DNA of 30,501 bases from contig JAGYMR010000006.1 of assembly GCA_018400515.1 (NCBI GenBank), positions 1 through 30,501 of the forward strand, in the 5' to 3' direction. Made by a program: the position numbers and the translations under genes. The notes beneath the pieces were generated by a model, which did no database searches, was not told the DNA's origin, and saw only the letters and a list, made by a program, of their open reading frames with translations. This document shows positions 23,779 through 30,501 of this stretch, piece by piece; positions within the stretch are counted from its first letter, which is position 1; the number at the start of each line of letters is the position of its first letter. Origin of the DNA: Tangfeifania sp. (GTDB lineage Bacteria > Bacteroidota > Bacteroidia > Bacteroidales > Prolixibacteraceae).

Positions 23779-24927
23779 TTAATTATTTTCTTTTTCAGCT
23801 GTCAGCAGCAGAGTAACCATTTTTTCTGCCGCTCTTTTTGAGCAACCCGCTTCACCCATTTTCTCTTTCAAACGTTTATAATCTTTGGTTATTTTTTCGC
23901 GGTACCGGTTGTTAAAAAGCAGTTTTTCCAGCTCCTTTTTTATTCTTTGCGCTTTCATCTCTTTTTGGATGAATTCACGAACCACCTCTTTTTTCATGAT
24001 GATGTTGGGCAGGGAAACCCAGGGCGTTTTCAGGATCCAGTGCCGCATGACCGCATCGGTCAGTAATCCTCCCTCTACCTTGTAAATTACGGTTTGGGGA
24101 ACTTCAAAAAGGGCTGTCTCCAGGGAGGCCGTTCCCGAGGCTACCACGGCGGCATACGAATGATGCAGCAGTTCGTATGTCTGGTCAAAGATCAGTCTGA
24201 CCGGAGCTTCTTTGAGCAGTCGCTCATAGACCTCCCGGTTGAGCTGGGAAACGCCTGCCAGGACGAATTGAAATCCGGAAAACCCCGGAACCACTCTTCT
24301 CAGCACCGGCAGGTTTTTTTGGATTTCCTGTTTCCGGCTTCCTGCCAGCAGGGCAATGAGGGGACGTTCATCCAGGTGGTTTTTCACGCGGAACTGTTTT
24401 TCCGGGAGAGGCTGGTCCTGAAAGTTCTGAACCGCATCCAGCAAAGGGTTTCCGGTGTAATGCACTTCCATGCCATGCTTCCGGTAGAATTCTGTTTCGA
24501 ACGGAAGAATGGTAAACATTTCATCCACAAAAGCTTTGATCTTTTTTATCCGGTACTCCTTCCAGGCCCAGATTTTTGGTGAAATGTAATAGAATACTTT
24601 CAGTCCATATTTATGGGCAAATTCTGCTATCCGGAGATTAAATCCCGGATAATCGATTAAGATGAGTACATCGGGGTTGAACCGGAGAAGGTCTTTTTTG
24701 CATAATTCAAGGGTTTGGCGGATGGTTTTCAGGTGGAGGATCACATTCAGAAACCCCATGAAAGCCATTTCCCTGTAATGTTTAATCCGTTCACCCCCGG
24801 CTTTTTCCATTAAATCCCCGCCAACAAACCGGAACTGTGCTTCCGGATCGGCTTTTTTCAATTCCAGCATCAGGTTCGATCCGTGCAGATCGCCGGAGGC
24901 TTCGCCTGCTATGAGGTAATACTTCAT
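23779..24927 (-). CDS. lpxB: Lipid-A-disaccharide synthase
   Basis: LpxB joins UDP-2,3-diacylglucosamine and lipid X to make the lipid A disaccharide at the inner face of the inner membrane. The 382-residue protein starts with the signature MKYYLIAGEASGDLHGSN. It has YYISPKIWAWKEYRIKKIK (about 116-134), LPFETEFYRKHG and YTGNPLLDAV, and a C-terminal GT-B nucleotide-binding region (ASGTASLETALFEVPQTV). Length is standard. It follows the small membrane protein gene by 57 bp and is followed by gldF-gldG with a 1-bp gap. Its presence shows a Gram-negative, lipid A-producing cell. Confidence 0.96.
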   Translation of the reverse strand: MKYYLIAGEASGDLHGSNLMLELKKADPEAQFRFVGGDLMEKAGGERIKHYREMAFMGFLNVILHLKTIRQTLELCKKDLLRFNPDVLILIDYPGFNLRIAEFAHKYGLKVFYYISPKIWAWKEYRIKKIKAFVDEMFTILPFETEFYRKHGMEVHYTGNPLLDAVQNFQDQPLPEKQFRVKNHLDERPLIALLAGSRKQEIQKNLPVLRRVVPGFSGFQFVLAGVSQLNREVYERLLKEAPVRLIFDQTYELLHHSYAAVVASGTASLETALFEVPQTVIYKVEGGLLTDAVMRHWILKTPWVSLPNIIMKKEVVREFIQKEMKAQRIKKELEKLLFNNRYREKITKDYKRLKEKMGEAGCSKRAAEKMVTLLLTAEKENN

Positions 24928-24984
24928 ATGTTTGTTCCAGTTTCTTTTTGATCCGGGGAGCTCCTTTTTAAGTTCGTTTACCAG

Positions 24985-25287
24985 TTAAAAAGCCTTTGAG
25001 ATTAAAATTCCCAGGGCATAGAGGATGGTAGCCCCGAGCACTCCCCGGGCGGCCCGGTCATATTTCAGGCGGATGAAACCCATAAAAACCACTAAATTGG
25101 CAAATACGCACAAACTGCCCAGTTTTATTAATGCCTGCAAATGCCAGAGCCCTTGTAAATAGTTTTTAAATGAAACATTTTGCTCTCCGAAAAAGTAGAC
25201 GGCAAGAAAAATCAGAACGGGAACGGTGAAACCGGCGAGAAAACCTGTTGCGGGCGAATCGAACGCTTTTTTATCTTTCCGGGCCAT
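24985..25287 (-). CDS. Small membrane protein of unknown function between surE and lpxB
   Basis: A 100-residue protein with about three hydrophobic helices (roughly 15-35, 50-70 and 80-98) separated by short charged loops. I do not recognise a named family. The ATG at 25287 overlaps the surE stop by one base (TAATG), a typical translational-coupling junction, and gives MARKDKKAF, a basic cytoplasmic N-terminus. The frame also allows an ATG at 25299, four codons upstream, but the TAATG junction decides for 25287. Position between surE and lpxB suggests a link to envelope lipids, which is only inference. Confidence 0.7.
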   Translation of the reverse strand: MARKDKKAFDSPATGFLAGFTVPVLIFLAVYFFGEQNVSFKNYLQGLWHLQALIKLGSLCVFANLVVFMGFIRLKYDRAARGVLGATILYALGILISKAF

Positions 25288-26048
25288 TAAAAAGTCCATT
25301 TTTTTAGTTCATCGAGTGTTTTATAGGAGGTCATGTCAACGGTAACAGGGACGACCGAAACGAAATGGTTTCTCAGGGCATGGATATCAGTTTCCGTTGA
25401 GTTCTCCTCAAAATTTTTAAAGTAGCCAGCCAGCCAGTGGTACTCCCTGCCATGGGGGTCGAGCCGTTTTTCGAATTCTTCGACCCACTTGCCGTGGGTT
25501 TGCCTGCATATTTTGATTCCTTTGGGTTTTCCTCGGGGGACATTGACATTGAGGCAGGTAAAGGGGGCAAGGCCGTTGTCCAGGACACTTTGAAAAATTT
25601 TTGCCACCACGATCTTTGCCTTTGAGAAATCGGCATCGGGACCGTACTCATCGAGTGAAAAGCCGATGGAGGGGACCCCGTGGAGACTTCCTTCGATCGC
25701 TGCTCCCATGGTGCCGCTGTAGATAATGCTGATGGAAGAATTGGCCCCGTGGTTGATACCGGAAACCACATAATCGGGGAGGCGTTCGAACAGGTTGTTG
25801 AAGCTGAGTTTAACACTGTCCACCGGCGTGCCGTTTGACTTAAAGGTGGGAACGCCATGGATTTTTTCTACGGGAGTGGCTCTGAGCGGCTGGTCGACCG
25901 TTATTCCGCAGCCCTTTCCCGACATGGGGATTTCGGAGGAGATCACAGCCACCTCCCCGAAAAACTGCATGACCTCTACAAGCTCCCGTAACCCGCGTGC
26001 ATGAATTCCGTCATCGTTGGTGACCAGTATGAAAGGTTTTTTTGCCAT
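25287..26048 (-). CDS. surE: 5'/3'-nucleotidase SurE
   Basis: SurE is a divalent-metal phosphatase acting on nucleoside monophosphates in stationary phase and stress. The 253-residue protein has ILVTNDDGIHARGL (metal ligands Asp12 and Asp13), GTPVDSVKLS, SGINHGANSSISIIYSGTMGAAIEG and the conserved NVNVP. The frame could start at a TTG (26069), but that codon is part of a perfect -7 box (26074-26067). The ATG at 26048 begins MAKKPFILVTNDDG, so it is chosen. It heads the operon surE, small membrane protein, lpxB, gldF-gldG, all closely packed. Confidence 0.94.
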   Translation of the reverse strand: MAKKPFILVTNDDGIHARGLRELVEVMQFFGEVAVISSEIPMSGKGCGITVDQPLRATPVEKIHGVPTFKSNGTPVDSVKLSFNNLFERLPDYVVSGINHGANSSISIIYSGTMGAAIEGSLHGVPSIGFSLDEYGPDADFSKAKIVVAKIFQSVLDNGLAPFTCLNVNVPRGKPKGIKICRQTHGKWVEEFEKRLDPHGREYHWLAGYFKNFEENSTETDIHALRNHFVSVVPVTVDMTSYKTLDELKKWTF

Positions 26049-26378
26049 AGATATTTCAACAAACAGCAAAGATAATTCAAAATCCGGAAGAAAAATAATT
26101 TTTAAAAAACTCCTCCGTGAAGACTTTAAAACCTATTTCGCACCTTAGGGGCATTAAAAGGATCCTTTTTTTTCTGCAAAAATGTCCGGGGTTATTTCTT
26201 TTATATTCTTTATCTTTCAGGAGTCATCCGGCCCGAAAATAATTTTTGGGAAGAGATCGTCCCTGTGCTGCTTTTTTTGGGAGGGAGCGGGAATGAACAA
26301 ATTCCCTTTCGGGGAAACGGTCATCTTTTTCGTTTTGCGGGTTGGATTTTTGGCGATGAATTTTTTAACTTTAAACGG
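26049..26378. other. Divergent spacer between surE and the Mut7-C gene
   Basis: About 330 bp with no gene supported. It holds the surE -7 box, a 14-bp palindrome AAAAGGATCCTTTT (26156-26169), and a weak TATCTTTC (about 26210) on the plus strand. The plus-strand frame is open from 26265 (GTG), but the encoded residues before 26379 do not look like a domain. I see no copy of the dispersed element here. Confidence 0.5.
26067..26074 (-). promoter_or_regulatory. -7 box of surE
   Basis: TATCTTTG on the minus strand (26074-26067) fits TAnnTTTG exactly. The -33 element is not clear. The start point near 26060 leaves a leader of about a dozen bases before the ATG at 26048. Confidence 0.5.
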
Positions 26379-27182
26379 ATGAAGCAAAAAGCGTCCGGAC
26401 ACCAACGAAAAAGTCATGCACCTGTCATCCGGAAAGCCTTTTTCCGGTTTTACGAGGAGCTGAACGATCATCTTCCCGAGGCCAACCGGAAGCAGGTTTT
26501 TATTCACGAATTCAAAGGGCGTCCCTCGGTAAAAAACGCTATTCAGGCCATGGGGGTTCCGCACGGGGAGGTGGATCTGATATTGGTTGAGGGCGAGCCG
26601 GTTGATTTTAATTACCTTTTGCGGGGAGGGGAAAGGGTTTCGGTTTACCCGGTGTTTGAATCCCTGGATATTTCTTCTGCCGGGCACCTGCGGCCTGCCC
26701 CTTTGCGTGATCCCCGCTTCATTGCTGATGTGAACCTTGGGAAACTGGCACAAAAGTTACGGCTGCTGGGTTTTGACACGCTGTTCCGCAATAATTTCAG
26801 GGATGATGAGATTGTGGCGCTCTCGAACAAAGAGCACCGCATCATCCTTACCCGCGATAAGGGCATTCTGAAGCAGAACGCGGTTACCCATGGCTACTGG
26901 CTTCGAAGTGATGACCCGGGCATGCAGTTAAAGGAGGTGGTTTCCCGTTTTCAGCTGTCGGGGCTTTTCAGGCCGTTTACCCGGTGTACCCAGTGCAACC
27001 ATGAACTCAAATTTGTGAAAAAGGAGCAGTTAACGCACCTGCTTCCGGCTGACACATTTCAATATTACGACCGGTTCTGGAAATGCAACGGTTGTGGCAA
27101 GGTATACTGGAAGGGCTCGCATTTTGACCATATCCTTCCTTGGATCGAAGATCTGAAAAAATCCACGGAGTCCGGGGAATAA
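26379..27182 (+). CDS. Mut7-C RNase domain protein with ubiquitin-like N-terminal domain
   Basis: This 267-residue protein joins a ubiquitin-like Mut7-C N-terminal domain (about 18-95, ending LLRGGERVSVYPVFE) to a Mut7-C PIN-like RNase domain. Acidic candidates of the RNase site are Asp117 in FIADVNLGKLAQKLRLLGFD, Asp142/143 and Asp160 in LTRDKGIL. A zinc ribbon follows, with Cys203/Cys206 and Cys236/Cys239. It is likely to be a nuclease on RNA; the substrate and toxin or housekeeping role are unknown. The frame opens at a GTG (26265), but the ATG at 26379 precedes the first recognisable domain, so I chose it. It converges on the cold-shock gene with a shared terminator. Confidence 0.85.
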   Translation: MKQKASGHQRKSHAPVIRKAFFRFYEELNDHLPEANRKQVFIHEFKGRPSVKNAIQAMGVPHGEVDLILVEGEPVDFNYLLRGGERVSVYPVFESLDISSAGHLRPAPLRDPRFIADVNLGKLAQKLRLLGFDTLFRNNFRDDEIVALSNKEHRIILTRDKGILKQNAVTHGYWLRSDDPGMQLKEVVSRFQLSGLFRPFTRCTQCNHELKFVKKEQLTHLLPADTFQYYDRFWKCNGCGKVYWKGSHFDHILPWIEDLKKSTESGE

Positions 27183-27192
27183 AATTCCTTTT

Positions 27193-27220
27193 GGAAAATT
27201 ATTAAATTTTCCGGTTTTTA
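27193..27220. terminator. Bidirectional-looking terminator between convergent genes
   Basis: A perfect 8-bp stem GGAAAATT/AATTTTCC (27193-27200 with 27205-27212) has an ATTA loop. GGTTTTTA follows on the plus strand, overlapping the stop of the opposing gene. On the minus strand the hairpin is followed by AAAAGGAATTTT, a weaker tract, so it best serves the Mut7-C gene. Confidence 0.65.
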
Positions 27221-27667
27221 CTGTACTCTCTTTACCTCAAGGGCGACGGGGCCTTTGGGGCCCATTTCCACTTCAAAAGAAACAAAGTTCCCTTCTTTAA
27301 TAGGTTCAAGCAGGTTGTTTACATGTACAAATACACTCTCTTTTGTCTCCGAGTCTCTGATAAATCCGTAACCCTTCGATTCGTTGAAAAAAGTGACCGT
27401 TCCTTTTCTTGAAACCTCTGCCTTTTCATTTTCTCCCGAAGGAACACTCACCTGAATATCTTCCGCTTTAACTTCGGTTTTCCTGTCAGGATCGGGTGGC
27501 GTTTCAGTAATGTTCCCGTTTTCATCAACATAAGCGATCATGTCGTCCAGAGAGTTGCTTTTGCTGCTTTCTTTTCTGGCCTGCCGCTTTTTTTCCTTTT
27601 CTTTCCTTTTTTTCTCTTTTTTGTTTCTTACTTCTTTTTTGAAAAATGATTCCTGCGATCTACTCAT
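27218..27667 (-). CDS. Cold-shock-domain protein with basic N-terminal extension
   Basis: A 149-residue protein whose C-terminal cold-shock domain (about 86-149) has RNP1 KGYGFI (98-103) and RNP2 VFVHV (112-116), the single-stranded nucleic-acid binding motifs. The N-terminal half is a Lys/Arg/Glu-rich coiled-coil-like stretch (10-35) and an acidic linker. It is probably an RNA chaperone. The frame extends to 27691, but the ATG at 27667 gives MSRSQESFFKKEVRNKKEKK, an N-terminus common in Bacteroidota versions, so it is chosen. It is longer than the classical 65-70-residue CspA proteins because of the extension. Confidence 0.9.
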   Translation of the reverse strand: MSRSQESFFKKEVRNKKEKKRKEKEKKRQARKESSKSNSLDDMIAYVDENGNITETPPDPDRKTEVKAEDIQVSVPSGENEKAEVSRKGTVTFFNESKGYGFIRDSETKESVFVHVNNLLEPIKEGNFVSFEVEMGPKGPVALEVKRVQ

Positions 27668-27715
27668 AAAAATTGTATCTGTTTTTACCAAATTTGCCTC
27701 AATATAAACGATTTG

Positions 27716-27885
27716 TTTGAATACACCAAAAAAGCACCTGTATCTTTAAGTCCGGCCCGGGAAAAATGTTGCTAAGATCCTGCCCATGGCCATTACAGAC
27801 TGGTAACCGCCCGTTTTTTTTCGTCAGTACCTCCGGAGAGGAACCGAAATATTTTCTGTCCACAGCGGGGGGGCGGTTTTTTATT
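27716..27885 (+). ncRNA. Weak candidate small-RNA unit between the cold-shock gene and argB
   Basis: A TTTG (27716-27719) lies 21 bp before TATCTTTA (27741-27748, 7 of 8 to the -7 box). About 60 nt further begins AACCGCCC (27805-27812), complementary to GGGCGGTT (27871-27878), which is followed by a T-run. No protein is supported in this 200-bp spacer. The loop is long (58 nt) and an internal T8 is present, so this may be chance. Confidence 0.25.
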
Positions 27886-27893
27886 CTATACCT

Positions 27894-28661
27894 TCAGATC
27901 AGGCGGGTTCCCCGGCCATTGACCATATTTTCGGTGTTGGTTACCAACACTTCTGCCACGCCGTTTTTTTTGGCATGGAATCCGTTTGCGAGTTTAGGGA
28001 TCATGCCGGTGTTTATAACTCCCTCCTGCTGGTATTTTTTAAATAGCGGGCCATCCAGTTCATAAATGATGCTGTTTTCATCATCCGGAGAGTGAAGAAC
28101 GCCTTTTTTTTCGAAGCAGAAGAAGAGGTAAACCGAGAAATGGCTGGAGAGTTCAATGGCCATTTCCGAAGCAATGGTATCTGCATTTGTGTTCAGCAGG
28201 TTCCCTTTACCGTCATGGGTAAGGGGGGCAATCACCGGCACCACATTTTCGTTGATCAGCATCCGGAGCTCCCGGCTGTTAACATCCTCCACATCCCCTA
28301 CAAACCCGTAATCGACCGGCAGGGCCGGGCGTTTTGCCGCACTGATAAGGTTCAGGTCGGCACCGGTGAGCCCCAGGGCATTGCATCCGCGTGCCTGCAG
28401 TCCGGCCACGATCTTTTTGTTGATCAGGCCCCCGTAAACCATGGTGACCACTTCGAGCATGGACTGGCCCGTAATCCGGCGTCCGTCAACCATTTCCGTT
28501 TCAATTCCCAGTTTGTCGGCCATCCGGGTGGCCGTGCGTCCTCCCCCGTGAACAAGCATTTTATGACTCGAGATCCGCGTGAACCGGTCCAGCAGGTTGT
28601 TCAGGGCATCCGGCTCTTCCACGACTTTTCCGCCCACCTTGATGATCGTCAGTTTTTCCAT
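27894..28661 (-). CDS. argB: Acetylglutamate (or succinylglutamate) kinase
   Basis: A 255-residue amino-acid kinase that phosphorylates the gamma-carboxylate of N-acylglutamate, the second step of arginine synthesis. Visible motifs are IIKVGGKVVEE at the N-terminus, LVHGGGRTATRMADKLGI, a Gly-rich ALGLTGADLNL and NTNADTIASEMAIEL near the ATP site. Some Bacteroidota use N-succinyl rather than N-acetyl intermediates, so the acyl group is uncertain. It lies 30 bp after hisH in the same direction, an unusual pairing, and no other arg gene is in the window. The ATG at 28661 starts at the conserved MEKLTIIKVGG. Confidence 0.93.
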   Translation of the reverse strand: MEKLTIIKVGGKVVEEPDALNNLLDRFTRISSHKMLVHGGGRTATRMADKLGIETEMVDGRRITGQSMLEVVTMVYGGLINKKIVAGLQARGCNALGLTGADLNLISAAKRPALPVDYGFVGDVEDVNSRELRMLINENVVPVIAPLTHDGKGNLLNTNADTIASEMAIELSSHFSVYLFFCFEKKGVLHSPDDENSIIYELDGPLFKKYQQEGVINTGMIPKLANGFHAKKNGVAEVLVTNTENMVNGRGTRLI

Positions 28662-28691
28662 TTCGTTTTTTTGATGTAATAGTTGTACGGA

Positions 28692-29291
28692 TCAAAGATT
28701 TAAAAAGTTTTTTAAAATAGCAGCACCTACCGTTCCGCTTTTCTCCGGATGGAACTGGGTGGCATAGAAGTTCCCTTTTTGAAGGGCGGCACTGAAAGGG
28801 ACGATATAATTGCATTCGGCCGCGGTATGCGCTCCCAATCCTGCATAGTAAGAGTGAACGAAATAGAGGTACTGGTTTTCCATTTCCGGCGAGAAGAGGT
28901 CGCTTTTCAGGTTGGAAACTGCGTTCCATCCCATGTGTGGGACTTTTGTGATGTATTCTTCCCCCGGGCGGGGAATAAAGCGCTTCACTTTTTCCTCAAA
29001 GATCCCCAGACATTCGGTGTCATTTTCCTCGGAGTGGGAACACATCAGCTGCAATCCCAGGCAGATGCCCAACACCGGTTGTTTGAGTGAAACAATGACC
29101 TCCGCGAGCCGGTGTTTCCGGAGATAAGCCATGGTGGTGCTGGCTTCGCCAACACCTGGAAAGATGACCTTATCCGCATTTCTGATTTTTCCGGGATCGG
29201 CGGTAATAGATGCCTTAAAGCCCAGCCGGTTCAGGGCATTGTTCACCGATTCGATGTTTCCGGCATTGTATTTTATAATGGCGATGTTCAT
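28692..29291 (-). CDS. hisH: Imidazole glycerol phosphate synthase subunit HisH
   Basis: HisH is the glutaminase half of IGP synthase; it passes ammonia to HisF to make imidazole glycerol phosphate and AICAR in histidine synthesis. The 199-residue protein has YNAGNIESV (9-16 region), PGVGEA, the nucleophile elbow GICLGLQ with Cys77, and the catalytic His/Glu in FHPEKSG near 180. It follows purU by 8 bp and precedes argB by 30 bp. hisA and hisF, usually next, are not downstream here. Start ATG at 29291 is clear. Confidence 0.96.
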   Translation of the reverse strand: MNIAIIKYNAGNIESVNNALNRLGFKASITADPGKIRNADKVIFPGVGEASTTMAYLRKHRLAEVIVSLKQPVLGICLGLQLMCSHSEENDTECLGIFEEKVKRFIPRPGEEYITKVPHMGWNAVSNLKSDLFSPEMENQYLYFVHSYYAGLGAHTAAECNYIVPFSAALQKGNFYATQFHPEKSGTVGAAILKNFLNL

Positions 29292-29299
29292 AAGCTTTT

Positions 29300-30184
29300 T
29301 TAATTAAAGACCACCGTCCGGTTTTTATAAACCAGTATTTTTCGTTGCAAATGTTTATAAACGGCTTTGGACAGGACAATTTTTTCCAGGTCCCGTCCTT
29401 TCCTGATCAGGTTTTGTACCGTGTCGACATGGCTGCAGCGGGTAACGTCCTGCTCAATGATAGGTCCTCCGTCCAGTTCGGAGGTTACATAATGGCTGGT
29501 GGCACCAATGACCTTCACACCCCGTTCGTGGGCTGCATGATAGGGTTTGGCTCCCGCAAAGGCCGGAAGGAAGGAGTGGTGGATGTTAATGATTTTATTG
29601 GGATACTGGCTGACAAAATTTTCGGACAGGATCTGCATGTAGCGCGCAAGCACAATAAAATCGATCCGGTGCTTTTTCATCAGTTCCATTTCCTGTTTCT
29701 CCTGTTCTGCTTTATTGTTTCGCGTGATGGGGAAGTGGTGGAACTCGATCCCGAAACGCTCCGATACTGGTTTTAAAACTTCGTGGTTGCTGATGATCAG
29801 CGGAATTTCCACGTCCCATTCACCGGCTGTATACCGGGCGAGGATATCAAAAAGGCAGTGGGACATTTTGGATACCAGCAGCGCCATGCGGGGCACTTCA
29901 TCGGAAAAATAGAGGCGCCATGTCATTTTGAGCGGGTTTGCGATCAGGGTGCTGAAGTAATCGCTGATTTTTTCCGGTGGTATGGCAAAATTTTTTAATT
30001 CCCATTCCACCCGCATGTAAAAAGTTTTCTCCTGGCGGTCGACATGCTGGTCGAGGTAAAGAATGTTGCCCCTGTTTTTGTTTAAAAATTCGGTGACGGT
30101 GGCCAGGATCCCCTGTTTGTCAGGACAATGGATCAGCAAAATGGCCGTGTTTTTCTTTTCCCGCAGTGGTTTGATTGTTTTCAT
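29300..30184 (-). CDS. purU: Formyltetrahydrofolate deformylase
   Basis: PurU hydrolyses 10-formyl-THF to formate and THF, balancing one-carbon units for purine synthesis. The 294-residue protein has an N-terminal ACT domain (about 13-90, ILLIHCPDKQGILATVTEFL) and a C-terminal formyltransferase-fold domain. NIHHSFLPAFAGAKPYHAAH contains the catalytic Asn and His, and SELDGGPIIEQD holds the catalytic Asp. It is inserted between hisB and hisH. Its own promoter is likely (a perfect -7 box at 30215-30208), so it is not only read from the his transcript. The ATG at 30184 starts two to three residues before the ACT fold. Confidence 0.95.
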   Translation of the reverse strand: MKTIKPLREKKNTAILLIHCPDKQGILATVTEFLNKNRGNILYLDQHVDRQEKTFYMRVEWELKNFAIPPEKISDYFSTLIANPLKMTWRLYFSDEVPRMALLVSKMSHCLFDILARYTAGEWDVEIPLIISNHEVLKPVSERFGIEFHHFPITRNNKAEQEKQEMELMKKHRIDFIVLARYMQILSENFVSQYPNKIINIHHSFLPAFAGAKPYHAAHERGVKVIGATSHYVTSELDGGPIIEQDVTRCSHVDTVQNLIRKGRDLEKIVLSKAVYKHLQRKILVYKNRTVVFN

Positions 30185-30207
30185 ATACTATTAAGGTTGT
30201 CAATTCT

Positions 30208-30215
30208 CAAAGGTA
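30208..30215 (-). promoter_or_regulatory. -7 box of purU, abutting repeat C
   Basis: TACCTTTG on the minus strand (30215-30208) matches TAnnTTTG exactly, 24 bp before the purU ATG. The left arm of repeat C ends 4 bp upstream of it, so the arm covers the spacer where a regulator would contact the promoter. No -33 TTG is visible, which suggests activation or an element-dependent promoter. Confidence 0.55.
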
Positions 30216-30219
30216 TCGT

Positions 30220-30281
30220 ATGGAACGCGCATTTATTTTAATCATCCTCTTATGGGTAGGTGTTTTACATGCTCGTTTCAT
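30220..30281 (+). repeat. Copy C of the ~60-bp dispersed element
   Basis: Left arm ATGGAACGCGC (30220-30230) and right arm ATGCTCGTTTCAT (30269-30281); with G at the eighth base its arms are the most complementary of the four. It fills the gap between hisB and purU, ending 1 bp from the hisB stop codon. Confidence 0.85.
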
Positions 30282-30282
30282 T

Positions 30283-30501
30283 TCATAGTACTCCTTTGGT
30301 CGATGGTAATTCAAAGTTACTTATATCCTGCCTGATGGCCATTTTAATGGCTCTGGCCAGTGCTTTGAATATGGCTTCAATTTTATGGTGTTCGTTTTTC
30401 CCCGTTGCTTTGATGTGAAGATTGCATTTGGCCGCATCTGAAAAGGATTTAAAAAAGTGCATGAACATTTCGGTGGGCATATCCCCCACTTTTTCCCGTT
30501 T
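30283..30501 (-). CDS. hisB: Imidazoleglycerol-phosphate dehydratase, C-terminal part (cut by window edge)
   Basis: The last 72 codons or so of HisB, which dehydrates imidazole glycerol phosphate in histidine synthesis. [38 protein letters not shown] (with the His-His-x-x-Glu manganese ligand motif) and the C-terminal ELPSTKGVL are diagnostic. The frame runs off the right edge at 30501 without a start, so the gene continues outside. Whether it is the bifunctional form with a histidinol phosphatase domain cannot be seen. It heads the his/purU/argB group in this window. Confidence 0.95.
   Translation of the reverse strand, partial: KREKVGDMPTEMFMHFFKSFSDAAKCNLHIKATGKNEHHKIEAIFKALARAIKMAIRQDISNFELPSTKGVL

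Overview
The window comes from a member of the Bacteroidota, most likely Bacteroidales/Marinilabiliales-like. Signs are a type IX secretion C-terminal domain protein, GldF/GldG sequences, a DUF4290 gene, an Omp85 barrel protein, a TonB-like transducer, the MurA type with Asp in place of the catalytic Cys, many starts without a Shine-Dalgarno, and several promoters of the phylum form TTG-N19-22-TAnnTTTG. The gene content is chromosomal housekeeping; I see no phage, transposase, CRISPR, tRNA or rRNA.

Layout. 1-3.4 kb: a secreted CE15-type glucuronoyl esterase facing an Omp85/POTRA outer-membrane protein. 3.5-4.3 kb: a TonB-like protein. 4.3-5.28 kb: a kilobase with no convincing protein gene. 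It appears to hold two converging RNA units: a ~115-nt small RNA on the plus strand and a ~560-nt, highly structured RNA on the minus strand with its own promoter and terminator. 5.3-8.8 kb: a polyamine locus (carboxy(nor)spermidine decarboxylase and dehydrogenase, divergent from an agmatinase-family ureohydrolase). 8.9-10.2 kb: a T9SS cargo protein. 10.4-17.7 kb: a plus-strand run of UvrD/PcrA helicase, DUF4290, MurA, GrpE, DnaJ and a Crp/Fnr regulator, closed by two terminators. 17.8-21.1 kb: a minus-strand group of dnaN, a DnaQ-like exonuclease, an FAH-family enzyme and a hotdog thioesterase. 21.3-26.05 kb: surE, a small membrane protein, lpxB and a fused gldF-gldG, tightly packed. 26.4-27.7 kb: a Mut7-C RNase-domain protein converging on a cold-shock-domain protein. 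27.9-30.5 kb: hisB (cut by the window edge), purU, hisH and argB.

The most interesting signals are not protein genes. One is the large structured RNA at about 5103-4545 (minus), whose local hairpins, three-way junction and possible kissing loop cover most of its length. The second is a ~60-bp dispersed element present four times (3295, 10223, 21152, 30220). It has near-complementary arms and an invariant 11-bp right arm. Two copies sit directly against Bacteroidota-type promoters (dnaN, purU) and one covers the ATG that begins the Omp85 reading frame. I could not identify either by name. All calls come from reading the sequence; no search or folding program was run.
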